DNA of 64,000 nucleotides from Lichenostomus cassidix (lineage: Eukaryota > Chordata > Aves > Passeriformes > Meliphagidae), in assembly GCA_008360975.2 (NCBI GenBank), contig CM039210.1:23149007-23213006 (forward strand), read 5' to 3'. This document shows, one piece after another, positions 1 to 10,139 of this stretch; the stretch's first letter is position 1; the number at the start of each line of letters is the position of its first letter. The position numbers and the translations under genes are program-made. The notes beneath the pieces were generated by a model. It made no database searches. It saw only the letters and a program-made list of their open reading frames with translations, and had not been told where the DNA came from.

Positions 1-1443
1 CATCATGATTCCTTAAATATCAAGCGATCCTGGCAGAAGCAGATGACGTGAGTATCATTACTACTAACATTCTCAATCCAGCAGCCTTTCTACAGGGAAA
101 AGAAGGAGACTCAGCGGTACACAACTGTATCGAAACCATAGAATCAGTGTACGCAAGTCGACCAGACCTGCAGGAGGAGCCACTGGCCAAAGGTGAGCAC
201 TGGTTCACCAATGGGAGCAGCTACGTTGTGCAAGGTAAATGATTTGCAGGTTACCCTATAACCACTACCAACAAGGTAATAGAATCAAACCCACTCCCAG
301 TGGGAACATCAGCACAGAAGGCTGAGCTCATTGCTTTACTCAGGGCTCTAACCCTAGCTAAAGGGAAGAGCATCAATATATGGACAGAGTCACGGTATGC
401 TTTTGGAATCGTCCATGCCCACGGTGCAATTTGGAAGGAACAAGGACTATATAACTCACAGAAAAAAGAGATTAAACATGCCTCCGAAAAACTCCAATTA
501 CTAGAAGCACTTAATTTCCCAAAAGCAATTGCAATCATGCACTATAAAGGACGTTCTAAAGGGAATATGCTTCCTGAGCAAGGAAATGCCATGGCAGATA
601 GAGAGGCAAAAGCGGCAGCATCTAGATCCACAATTAACATAGTAAGCTTAGTCCCGACACAGATAGATAGGAACCAGGCTCCAAACTGTGATACGCATGA
701 TTGGGAATGGATTCAAAGTAAATGTGGGAAAATAGAGGCTAATGGATGGGCAGTGATTAAAGGGAAAGTGGTAGTTCCCCATAGGCTAGTAAGGGAAACA
801 ATTCTTGCAGAACACAATAAGACCCACTGGGGATCAGAGTCCTTGTACATATATCTGAAACCACAAATTACAGCCCCTGGTTTAAAACAGGTAATTCAGG
901 AAATTACCTCTCAGTGTGAAATATGCCTGAGAAACAACCCAAACACCACCACCCCCATGCAAATAGGGGCAATCCCTAGAGGGACTCACCCAGGAGACAC
1001 TTGGCAAATTGATTTTTCAGAGCTCCCCAGAAAAGGGGGATATAGGTACCTCTTAGTCCTCACAGATACCTTCTCAGGATGGCCTGAAGCTTATCCGTGC
1101 AGAACAAACAAGGCCCGGGAAGTAGTGAAGGCATTATTGCAAGAAATCATACCCAGATTTGGAGTCCCGAGAGAACTTTCCTCTGACAGAGGACCTAATT
1201 TTATTGCACAAATAGTCCAAGGAGTGAGTAGAATCCTTGGAATCCATTGGCAATTACACACTCCATACAGACCACAAGCAAGTGGGCAGGTGGAGAAGAT
1301 GAACCATTTAATTAAACATCAATTGGCCAAAATTAAGGACTAAGCCTTGATTAAAGGAAAGGCTAAGTCCGTTCAAAATTCTGTATGGAAGAGCCTATGG
1401 GAAAAGCTTGATCCAGGACGAAAACTTGGCTCTGGTAGGTCAG
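1..1443 (+). pseudogene. ERV-A pol fragment (RNase H-integrase), duplicate copy
   Basis: Partial pol of a class I (gammaretrovirus-like) ERV. It matches bases 5,811-7,253 with no difference that I can see, including the stop codons. It starts in the RT connection, runs through RNase H (about 190-620) and holds the integrase zinc-binding region (HNKTH, then CEIC near 920) and catalytic core (QIDF near 1,007, SDRGPNF near 1,183, E in QVEKM near 1,290). The longest open stretch is 300-1,343. A stop near 239 splits RNase H and another at 1,341-1,343 ends the core early. The first RNase H aspartate reads Asn (FTNGSS near 205), as in the other copy. The left edge is the window edge, so the rest of this copy may lie outside. 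Confidence 0.9.
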
Positions 1444-1710
1444 TGTTGGAAAACGCAGTTTTCCAGCAAAACTCATGCTAACTGAGCAGGCCTGAGCAAA
1501 GCTTCAGTATGGTCAGGCCTCAGTAAAATTCCAACAAGCTACAGTGGTTTGTTTGCCTGAGAATGTTTTGTGGGAAGAATGCCATGAGAAAGATTAGGAG
1601 TCAGGAGTGTTATGAGAAAAGAATAAGGGAGTTAGCAGGAGGATCCCTGAATGTGTGAGAACAGCTGCAGGTGTGTGTGTGTATCTATAATTAGAAATGT
1701 CTGTAACAGT
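1444..1710 (+). mobile_element. Solo LTR fragment inside the duplicated integrase, cut by the gap
   Basis: Identical to 7,254-7,520, the first three quarters of a solo LTR that interrupts the integrase. It begins TGTTGG right after the target sequence GGTCAG (1,438-1,443) and stops at the N run just before the TATA-containing part seen in the other copy. Confidence 0.88.
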
Positions 1711-2210
1711 NNNNNNNNNNNNNNNNNNNNNNNNNNNNNNNNNNNNNNNNNNNNNNNNNNNNNNNNNNNNNNNNNNNNNNNNNNNNNNNNNNNNNNNNNN
1801 NNNNNNNNNNNNNNNNNNNNNNNNNNNNNNNNNNNNNNNNNNNNNNNNNNNNNNNNNNNNNNNNNNNNNNNNNNNNNNNNNNNNNNNNNNNNNNNNNNNN
1901 NNNNNNNNNNNNNNNNNNNNNNNNNNNNNNNNNNNNNNNNNNNNNNNNNNNNNNNNNNNNNNNNNNNNNNNNNNNNNNNNNNNNNNNNNNNNNNNNNNNN
2001 NNNNNNNNNNNNNNNNNNNNNNNNNNNNNNNNNNNNNNNNNNNNNNNNNNNNNNNNNNNNNNNNNNNNNNNNNNNNNNNNNNNNNNNNNNNNNNNNNNNN
2101 NNNNNNNNNNNNNNNNNNNNNNNNNNNNNNNNNNNNNNNNNNNNNNNNNNNNNNNNNNNNNNNNNNNNNNNNNNNNNNNNNNNNNNNNNNNNNNNNNNNN
2201 NNNNNNNNNN
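1711..2210. other. Assembly gap (500 N)
   Basis: Exactly 500 N, which looks like a placeholder length, so the true distance is unknown. The left edge lies inside a solo LTR in pol and the right edge lies in the 5' part of an ERV of the same kind. The 5' LTR and primer site expected for ERV-A are missing and may be in the gap. Confidence 0.99.
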
Positions 2211-2499
2211 AGACAGACACCCCAGTAACCCCATATATTAAATGTCTAACCTGTAGGGGTAATATTTGCACATCCTGGGTTTTGTGTGAATGCATTGCTT
2301 GCAAACAGAGGTGGTATTGTAACTCCTGGAGGAGGAGACCCTAGTGTCCAGATTGCATGGAAAAGAGAGTGTGGTCCCCATCATGGAGACACCATGGGCA
2401 GGCAGAAGTTGTAAAGTTGGTGTGTGGAAGGCAGACACATGTTCCTGAGAGCTGGGAGGTTAATGAGGACTGGGAAGAGGTGAAAGAATATTTTCAGAA
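2211..2499 (+). other. ERV-A 5' leader / start of gag region
   Basis: Sequence between the gap and the first recognisable Gag residues. No convincing LTR end or primer-binding site is visible, so these probably lie in or beyond the gap. Short open frames here carry no retroviral motif. Confidence 0.5.
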
Positions 2500-4135
2500 G
2501 TGGAAGAAGGAGAAAAAAGAAGGCTAAAAATAGGTACTTCAGCCAGTAAGGAGATAGTAAAGAAAAGCCCGCTAGGGTGTGTGCTAGCACACTGGAAAGA
2601 ATTAGGGGCCATACCGGGAGGAACTATGAGAAAGGCAGATTATTTAATTAGATATTGTAATCAACGGTGGCCCCTATACAAATTAGAGTCAGGGGCAGTG
2701 ACCTGTGAATGGGACCCTGGAATATAATACTCTTTTACAACTAATGCTGTTCTTGAGGAGAGAGAGTAAATGGGACGAGGCAGGATATGCTGATTTATTC
2801 TTTACGAGGGAAACCTGAGTGGCAGAGACAGTGTGGAATAAATTTAGCCCCCCCAAGACCCATTAATCCTGGCATTAGAGAAGGAGGATAGGAAGACTAG
2901 AAAAATTGAGAGATGCTGCTCAGCTTGTAGCATTGGCCACAGGTGCCTAAAAACCAGTTTACCATCAGGTAAGGATAAGGGTGAGGACAAGAATGAAGAT
3001 ACCTTAGAGTTGCAGGAAAAACTAAATTCCACTATGAAAAATCTCGGGGCTGGCTCACCAGATGCACAGTCACCAGATACAACAGATGGGAGTGGAGATG
3101 AGGGGACTAGTGAATCCAGCCCTGGAATATCGACCTGAAATAAGAGTAGGCAGAAGCAAAAACATTTACTAGCTTCCCACTGCATGGTAATGGGCCCAAC
3201 AGGAGATATGGCTAAAATTAAGGCACCCTTTTCAGTAGCTGATTTGAATGAGTAGAGGGAAGCAGCTAGGAGAATAAGGGAGGACCCTGAGAGCATGGCC
3301 CAAAGGTTTGATTTAGTAGTTAGGAATCAGGATCCTGATTGGCAGGACATAGACTTGTTGTCTGAATTAAATGAAACAGATAAGGGAGCTGTAATCACTA
3401 CTACCTATGCTCATGTACAAGGACAAATAGCTAGTGGCACCCTTCAGGGCAATCTAAATGACATTTTTCCACAAACGGACCCCCACTGGAACCCCAATAA
3501 TCCTCCCCAATACCAGCTATTAGAGAGATACTGAAGGCTGGTGAGCTGGGGGCTGTGGAATGCAATCCCAAAAACCCTTAACTGGTCTCTCCTCCTGAAT
3601 ACACATCAGGAATCAAATGAATCCCCTGCTGATTTTATGCAGAAGCTGCGGGACAACATGAGGAAGCATACAAACATGGACCCCGAATCTGAGATGGGAA
3701 AGCAGCAACTAGTAACTCAAATGTTAGGGCATTGAGCTCCCGATATTAGGAGAAAAATTACAGAATATAAGAGAGCCTGACAACAGGGGTTTAGACTCCT
3801 GGCAGCCACCTGGGAGGTTTACAAAAACAGAATTCCAACAGTAACCACTGCAGTTGTAGAGGGCAGGAGAAACCAAAGCATCTGAGGGAGAGGGGGTTTC
3901 TGGGCAAGTGGGGGAGTACCTAGAAACATGGGAATGCATCTGGGGCCTAATCAATGTGCAAAGTGCGGGGGGGAAGGGCACTGGAAATGAGAGTGTCCCC
4001 TGAATAATGCCAGTCTCCTGATGGCACACCCTATGGCCACTAACATTGCCTCAGGGCCAATGATGCCTACTGCAAATTCTGGACATATTGTAGCACAATT
4101 AAACCAAGACTGATGGGGACCGGCAGGTCCTTCCT
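2500..4135 (+). pseudogene. ERV-A gag (matrix, capsid, nucleocapsid), broken
   Basis: Gag builds the particle. A matrix start is visible near 2,560 (SPLGCVLAHW, typical of class I ERV matrix). It is followed by an acidic Ser/Thr/Pro-rich linker near 2,970-3,130, capsid at 3,180-3,735 with the major-homology-like stretch ESNESPADFMQKLR near 3,610, and one CCHC nucleocapsid box at 3,955-3,996 (CAKC, then GHWK, then C). All are in one frame. Stops interrupt the matrix after 2,724, the linker, the capsid at 3,532-3,534 and 3,733-3,735, and the zinc box itself (TGA at 3,988-3,990). No start codon could be chosen with confidence. It cannot make Gag. Confidence 0.88.
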
Positions 4136-4572
4136 TAGCAGACCCGCTGGTTAGAATTAAGCTGGGGGACAATCAGGAGGTAGAATTTCTTGTTGATACT
4201 GGAGCCACCTTTTCAGTCCTGAATCAGACCTTAACCCCGATAGGCAGGGATTTTGTTCATGTTTTAGGGGCAACGGGAAAATCAGAAAAGGTATCCTTTT
4301 GGCAGCCACTTAAATACAAATTAAGGAAAGCAATAAGGACACATCAATTTTTATATTTGCCCAATTCTCCAAGACACCTCTTGGGGAGGGATTTGTTAAC
4401 CCTATTGGAAGCAAAGATCAATTTTAATAATGGCCAAATGACAGTGCATGTGCCTGAGGATAAACTTATATTAGCATTAAGCCTTGCACACTGGGAACTA
4501 CCTTCTAGCCTTATTCAGGATGAAATTCTTAATCAGGTATACCCTATGGTTTGGGACAGAATATCCTGGTAG
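4136..4572 (+). pseudogene. ERV-A protease, broken
   Basis: Retroviral aspartic protease, which cleaves Gag and Gag-Pol. The active-site motif LVDTGA is at about 4,189-4,206. The C-terminal HLLGRDLL, typical of gammaretrovirus-like proteases, is near 4,376. It shares a frame with gag, with a stop near 4,111 upstream. The frame ends at 4,570-4,572 while the RT reads in another frame from about 4,550, so there is a frame break at the protease-RT junction. Confidence 0.87.
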
Positions 4573-5430
4573 ATCTAAGTTGAGAAACCCGATAAAAATT
4601 GAACTCATAGAAGGAGCAGGACTGATGAATTGTAAACAATATCCCTTGAGATTTGAAGATAAGAAAGGGATAGAGCCAATAATTCAAAGGTTTTTAGAAC
4701 AAGGGTTGTTAAAAGAATGCCAGTCTCAATATAGCACCCCAATATTGCCAGTTAAGAAACCAAATGGGACTTATAGGTTAGTGCAAGATTTGAGGGCCAT
4801 AAACACTATTACAAAGACCCTGCACCCTGTGGTGACCAATCTGTACACTCTACTAACCAAATTGAAAACAGACTGGATTTAGTTCACAGCCATTGATTTA
4901 AAGGATGCCTTTTTCTATATGCCATTGACTGAGGAGAGCCAGGAGCTATTTGCCTTTGAATGGGAAAACCCAGGTTCGGGAAGAAAGGCTCAGTTAACAT
5001 GGACTATATTACCCCAAGTATTCAAAAACAGCCCAACCCTTTTTGGAGATCAATTGGCCAAAGAATTAGAAACATGGGTGATGCCAGCAGGAAACAGGAC
5101 CCTTCTGCACTATGTGGATGACCTATTAATAGCCGCCAAAGATCAACAGGAATGTATAATGTGGACGGTAAGCCTCCTTAACTTCCTAGGACTTAATGGT
5201 TACCAGGTCTCACAGCAAAAAGCTCAGCTGGTTAAACAAGTGACTTACCTGGGATATGAGTTAGCTGGGGGAGAGCGATCTCTGGGGCAAAGCAGGAAAG
5301 AAGCCATATGCCAGGCCCCGAAACCAGCAACAGTGAGAGAATTAAGAACTTTTCTGGGAATGACCGGCTAGTGTCACCTCTGGATTTATCGTTACAGGTT
5401 AGTTGCTAAACCACTGTATCAACTAATTAG
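4573..5430 (+). pseudogene. ERV-A reverse transcriptase, broken
   Basis: RNA-directed DNA polymerase part of pol. Visible motifs: the N-terminal QYPLRFEDKKGI stretch near 4,640; YSTPILPVKKPNGTYRLVQD near 4,730; motif A DLKDAFF near 4,895; and the catalytic YVDD at 5,111-5,122. Stops lie at 4,880-4,882, just before motif A, and at 5,369-5,371. Otherwise one frame is kept across the domain, so most damage is point mutation rather than loss of blocks. Confidence 0.9.
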
Positions 5431-6470
5431 GGATGCCCAGGGGCATTTATTGACATGAACCCTGGAGGCAGACAAGACCTATAAGATTCTGAAAACCAAA
5501 CTAATGCAAGCACCAGCCTTGGGTGTACCAGATGTAATAAAACCTTTTATGTTGTTTTCTCATGAGCGGCAGAGTTTGGCCCTAGGAGTGTTGGCACAAC
5601 AATCGGGACCCTATAAAAGACCAGTAGCATATTTTTCTAAACAACTGGACTCTGTCATTCAAGGCTGGCCAGGATGTCTCTGTGCCATGGCAGCTGTTAT
5701 TCTGAACATCGAAGAAGCTTGAAAATTCACAATGGGTCAGAAGATCACTGTCTATGTCTCCCACACTGTCTCAGCAGTCTTGGACCAGAAGGGAGGCCAC
5801 TGGCTATCACCATCATGATTCCTTAAATATCAAGCGATCCTGGCAGAAGCAGATGACGTGAGTATCATTACTACTAACATTCTCAATCCAGCAGCCTTTC
5901 TACAGGGAAAAGAAGGAGACTCAGCGGTACACAACTGTATCGAAACCATAGAATCAGTGTACGCAAGTCGACCAGACCTGCAGGAGGAGCCACTGGCCAA
6001 AGGTGAGCACTGGTTCACCAATGGGAGCAGCTACGTTGTGCAAGGTAAATGATTTGCAGGTTACCCTATAACCACTACCAACAAGGTAATAGAATCAAAC
6101 CCACTCCCAGTGGGAACATCAGCACAGAAGGCTGAGCTCATTGCTTTACTCAGGGCTCTAACCCTAGCTAAAGGGAAGAGCATCAATATATGGACAGAGT
6201 CACGGTATGCTTTTGGAATCGTCCATGCCCACGGTGCAATTTGGAAGGAACAAGGACTATATAACTCACAGAAAAAAGAGATTAAACATGCCTCCGAAAA
6301 ACTCCAATTACTAGAAGCACTTAATTTCCCAAAAGCAATTGCAATCATGCACTATAAAGGACGTTCTAAAGGGAATATGCTTCCTGAGCAAGGAAATGCC
6401 ATGGCAGATAGAGAGGCAAAAGCGGCAGCATCTAGATCCACAATTAACATAGTAAGCTTAGTCCCGACAC
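5431..6470 (+). pseudogene. ERV-A RT connection and RNase H, broken
   Basis: The connection region (KPFMLFSHERQSLALGVLAQ near 5,540; PVAYFSKQLD near 5,620) leads into RNase H at about 6,000-6,420. Two of the four usual catalytic acids are altered: the first aspartate is Asn (FTNGSS near 6,015) and the third is Glu (WTESRYAFG near 6,195). The glutamate (KAELIALLRAL) and the last aspartate (MADREAK) remain. Stops occur at 5,720-5,722 and near 6,049. The stretch from 5,811 on is duplicated at the left edge of the window. Confidence 0.87.
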
Positions 6471-7942
6471 AGATAGATAGGAACCAGGCTCCAAACTGTG
6501 ATACGCATGATTGGGAATGGATTCAAAGTAAATGTGGGAAAATAGAGGCTAATGGATGGGCAGTGATTAAAGGGAAAGTGGTAGTTCCCCATAGGCTAGT
6601 AAGGGAAACAATTCTTGCAGAACACAATAAGACCCACTGGGGATCAGAGTCCTTGTACATATATCTGAAACCACAAATTACAGCCCCTGGTTTAAAACAG
6701 GTAATTCAGGAAATTACCTCTCAGTGTGAAATATGCCTGAGAAACAACCCAAACACCACCACCCCCATGCAAATAGGGGCAATCCCTAGAGGGACTCACC
6801 CAGGAGACACTTGGCAAATTGATTTTTCAGAGCTCCCCAGAAAAGGGGGATATAGGTACCTCTTAGTCCTCACAGATACCTTCTCAGGATGGCCTGAAGC
6901 TTATCCGTGCAGAACAAACAAGGCCCGGGAAGTAGTGAAGGCATTATTGCAAGAAATCATACCCAGATTTGGAGTCCCGAGAGAACTTTCCTCTGACAGA
7001 GGACCTAATTTTATTGCACAAATAGTCCAAGGAGTGAGTAGAATCCTTGGAATCCATTGGCAATTACACACTCCATACAGACCACAAGCAAGTGGGCAGG
7101 TGGAGAAGATGAACCATTTAATTAAACATCAATTGGCCAAAATTAAGGACTAAGCCTTGATTAAAGGAAAGGCTAAGTCCGTTCAAAATTCTGTATGGAA
7201 GAGCCTATGGGAAAAGCTTGATCCAGGACGAAAACTTGGCTCTGGTAGGTCAGTGTTGGAAAACGCAGTTTTCCAGCAAAACTCATGCTAACTGAGCAGG
7301 CCTGAGCAAAGCTTCAGTATGGTCAGGCCTCAGTAAAATTCCAACAAGCTACAGTGGTTTGTTTGCCTGAGAATGTTTTGTGGGAAGAATGCCATGAGAA
7401 AGATTAGGAGTCAGGAGTGTTATGAGAAAAGAATAAGGGAGTTAGCAGGAGGATCCCTGAATGTGTGAGAACAGCTGCAGGTGTGTGTGTGTATCTATAA
7501 TTAGAAATGTCTGTAACAGTATATAAGTCTCTCGTTTGGTGAAATAAAAGGGAGCTTACTTTATATCTCATATTGAGAGTGCCGTGAGTTCCCTCTCATC
7601 GTTTTCTCTTTAGGTCAGGGTTATTTAAGGGAGTATTTACAACAATTGGGTCAAAGATTAAAGGAAAATGCCCAAGTAGTCATTAATAATCAGCCACAAC
7701 TGCCTACCCAAACATTGCATAATATTCAACCCAGTGACTGGGTGTTTGTGAAGTCTTTTTCAGGTGATCCACTGCAAGAGAAGTGGGATGGACCCTTTCA
7801 AGTATTACTAACTACTTTCACTGCAATCCGCATAAAAGAAAGGCCTACTTGGATACATTACACCCGGGTTAAGAAGTCCCCTAATACCTCCTGGATGGTA
7901 TCGCCAAAGAGTCTCGATGGACTAAAATTGAAATTTAATTGA
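6471..7942 (+). pseudogene. ERV-A integrase, split by a solo LTR
   Basis: Integrase joins viral DNA to the host chromosome. The zinc-binding part (HNKTH near 6,625, CEIC near 6,730) and catalytic core (QIDF near 6,817, SDRGPNF near 6,993, E in QVEKM near 7,100) are present. A stop at 7,151-7,153 is followed by a small deletion and frame change, after which SPFKILYGRAY (near 7,176) continues the core. A solo LTR occupies 7,254-7,612. The C-terminal DNA-binding region resumes at 7,619 (WVFVKSFSGDPLQEKWDGPF near 7,740) and ends at 7,940-7,942. Confidence 0.88.
7254..7612 (+). mobile_element. Solo LTR inserted in the integrase, 6-bp TSD
   Basis: Starts TGTTGG and ends CTCTTTA, flanked by a perfect 6-bp TSD GGTCAG (7,248-7,253 and 7,613-7,618). 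It carries a TATA box (TATATAAG near 7,520), a poly(A) signal (GAAATAAAAGG near 7,540) and the same 3' segment (CTTATATCTCATATTGAG-like) as the ERV-N LTRs at 57,562 and 60,866, so it is a diverged relative of that alpharetrovirus-like family. The 3' end is TA rather than the usual CA. Confidence 0.9.
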
Positions 7943-9235
7943 GCATAATGTTGCTTGCACAGCTAATAGTTGCATTATGTATATTGGGCAATCAAACCAG
8001 TTGTGAAGCCTGGTCCGGAAACTTATTTACAATGGATAAGTAATCTTACACGCTCCTTTAATGTTTCTAATTGTTGGGTATGTACAGCCACACCTAGAGA
8101 GGGAACACAAATTCTCCTACTTGAGGTTCCCTCTACCAATTGGGCTAAGGTTTTCCAGAAAGACCCCTCCTTGAGTAGGTGTCAACACTCACCAAATATG
8201 GAAGAGCCATGATTTTATTTGGGAGATCTACCTTCACTTTTTTCTTTTAGTGTGGATGGTCGATGTGTTAACGATACTAACAAAATCATATGGGATCCAA
8301 GACTGTATGCTAAGGAAACTAACTGTAGAAACACCGTGGAGGTAGGAACCTTTGATCTTAACTCCACGTTGTGGAAATCTTTTAACTATTCATTATATAA
8401 CCTTAAGGATTTGTCACCAGATTTTGTCCTAACGCATGGAGGACAAACATGTCCCCTAACATCAGGACATTGGTGGCTATGTGGTGATGGCAAAGCAAGA
8501 AAACAACTACCTAGATTATGGAAAGGACATTGTTTCACAGGTTATCTAACAACTTGGCACAATACAGTCCCGGACAGCGGTTATCTGGAATAGTTCAAGG
8601 TCCTTGGGCTGATAGAAGGATCAGTCAGTGTCCCATCTAATCCACTAATAAGGTATGGAACAGGCTTTCACAGCTTCATACGTGCCTTGTTTCCCACTCT
8701 AGGAGTTGTCCAGTTAGAAAGAGCTATTTTTAACATTTCTGCAGAGATGGAGTTGAATTTTAATGCAACTGCAGATGGAATTGGGAGATTACAAACCAAA
8801 GTAAACTCTCTGAAAGGAGTAGTTTCCCAAAATCGCATGGTGTTTGACATGATGATGGCACAAATGGGAGGTGTTTGTGCGCTACTTAATTCCACTTGCT
8901 GTACCTACGTGCATCAAAGGGGACAAATATCAACAGATATCCATATGATTTGGGAACATACTAAGGTACTACATGAGGTTACCAAGGACAACACCTCTTG
9001 GTCAGTAAATTTATGGGACACCCTCACCTCCTGGTTACCAAATTTGTCCTGGCTCAAACATTTGATACTTGTAATAATAGGTGTTACTGTATTACTGCTT
9101 ATGCTTTGTATTTTTTGCTATTGCTGTTTAACCTTGTGCTGTCAGAACTCAAATGCATACGGACAACGGCAGAAGCATAGACTGAGGCACGGGTTGAAGA
9201 ACAGCACATATTTTCAGGATGTGCAAAGACTGTAA
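7943..9235 (+). pseudogene. ERV-A env (surface and transmembrane subunits), broken
   Basis: The envelope gene would encode the entry glycoprotein. An ATG at 7,948 begins a hydrophobic signal peptide (MLLAQLIVALCILG). A frame break near 8,010 moves the reading to the frame kept to 9,235. The surface part has a CWVC motif near 8,075 but is short (about 200 codons), with stops at 8,210 and 8,591; I see no cleavage site or fusion peptide, so a deletion is likely. The transmembrane part (8,687-9,235, open) has a CX6CC motif (CALLNSTCC near 8,877), a long membrane anchor near 9,065-9,140 and a short tail. This is gamma-type Env architecture. Confidence 0.87.
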
Positions 9236-9251
9236 AAGAATTTACAGAGTA

Positions 9252-9269
9252 TAAAGAGACGGGGGGAAT
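9252..9269 (+). other. ERV-A polypurine tract
   Basis: A purine run (AAAGAGACGGGGGGAAT) lies right before the TGTAAGAG start of the 3' LTR, the usual plus-strand primer site for reverse transcription. Confidence 0.8.
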
Positions 9270-9773
9270 TGTAAGAGATAAAAGCCATCTCATTCCTGCA
9301 AGTGTTAACAAAGGCAGATCAGGATGACCTCCAAAAAGATAAGAGGGGCCTAGCAGCTGAAGACAGAACCAGATGAGGTTAGAACTGGGGGAGAAACTGC
9401 TGACACAGCAGGATAGAGATGGCACATGCTCCTCAGGAAAGGTGAAAACTGCACTCTGAGGAAGACTGCTAAAAAGACCCCTGAGCCTTCCTCAGTGCGA
9501 CCACCAGAGAGAACTGCAGCTGCATGAAGTTGTGCAACCCGATCCCGGGAACTTATTAGCTTAGACACTTCTTTGTATTAGAATAGGCCTTCCCTTTATG
9601 AATATGTATGTAATCACAGCATAAGAATGAGAAAGCAATGCATCCTGGTGTGCATGATAGGCAGGAAAAATCCCCCATGCACCCAGCGTCGAATAAACAA
9701 ATACCTGCTTCAAAGATGAAAAGTCTCTGGAGTTGCTACACCGCAATTTGCGTGATTCTGTAGCAGAAAAACA
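9270..9773 (+). mobile_element. ERV-A 3' LTR (right end approximate)
   Basis: Begins TGTAAGAGAT directly after the polypurine tract. An AATAAA lies at about 9,692, followed by a U5-like stretch. I set the end at the ACA near 9,773, but no second LTR copy or TSD confirms it, so the element could reach further right. Confidence 0.6.
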
Positions 9774-10139
9774 ACGGGGGTTGAGCGCAGAATCTCTCCC
9801 CTGGATAGCTCTCCAACGATGGCTAGTCCCTGGGTCCAGGCTGTGCAGAGGCAGGGCAACTCCCGGCAAGGGACGGTGTCCTTCTGGGCCCGGGTCCCCG
9901 GTGAGGCAGGCACTGGCTCTGAGCTCCCAAAAGAGCAGGGAGGTAGAGAAACAAGCCAGCAAGCTCAATCACAGTGCCGAAGGAAAAAAAAACATGCAAA
10001 AAAGCACATGTGACAGTATCTCTCCTAGAGAGACCTGTGCTGCCTTGATGCCCGAATCACCCACATGGCTGGAAAAGGGCGGAGCTCCCCCTCTCCCCCC
10101 CAAGTCTCGCAGTAAATCTTAAAAACACCTTCCCCTACC
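9774..10139. other. Unassigned sequence
   Basis: GC-richer sequence between the ERV-A 3' LTR and a minus-strand LTR. Open frames here have no recognisable motif. It may be the end of the ERV-A LTR or old flanking repeat. Confidence 0.4.

Larger units (their letters stand above)
2211..9773 (+). mobile_element. ERV-A: class I (gammaretrovirus-like) provirus, 5' LTR missing
   Basis: Order on the plus strand: leader, gag, protease, RT, RNase H, integrase (split by a solo LTR), env, polypurine tract, 3' LTR. Gag and protease share a frame, as in gammaretrovirus-like elements that read through a stop. Pol lies in another frame, entered through a break near 4,550. The many stops and small deletions show an old, dead copy. 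The 5' LTR is not seen; the gap ends at 2,210. The class is assigned from the Gag matrix motif, the single CCHC box, the YVDD reverse transcriptase and the CX6CC Env. Confidence 0.88.

Noticed and set aside
1594..2344. Open frames of about 200 codons on both strands across the N run
   Set aside because: They exist only because N codons are read as unknown residues; no real sequence supports them.
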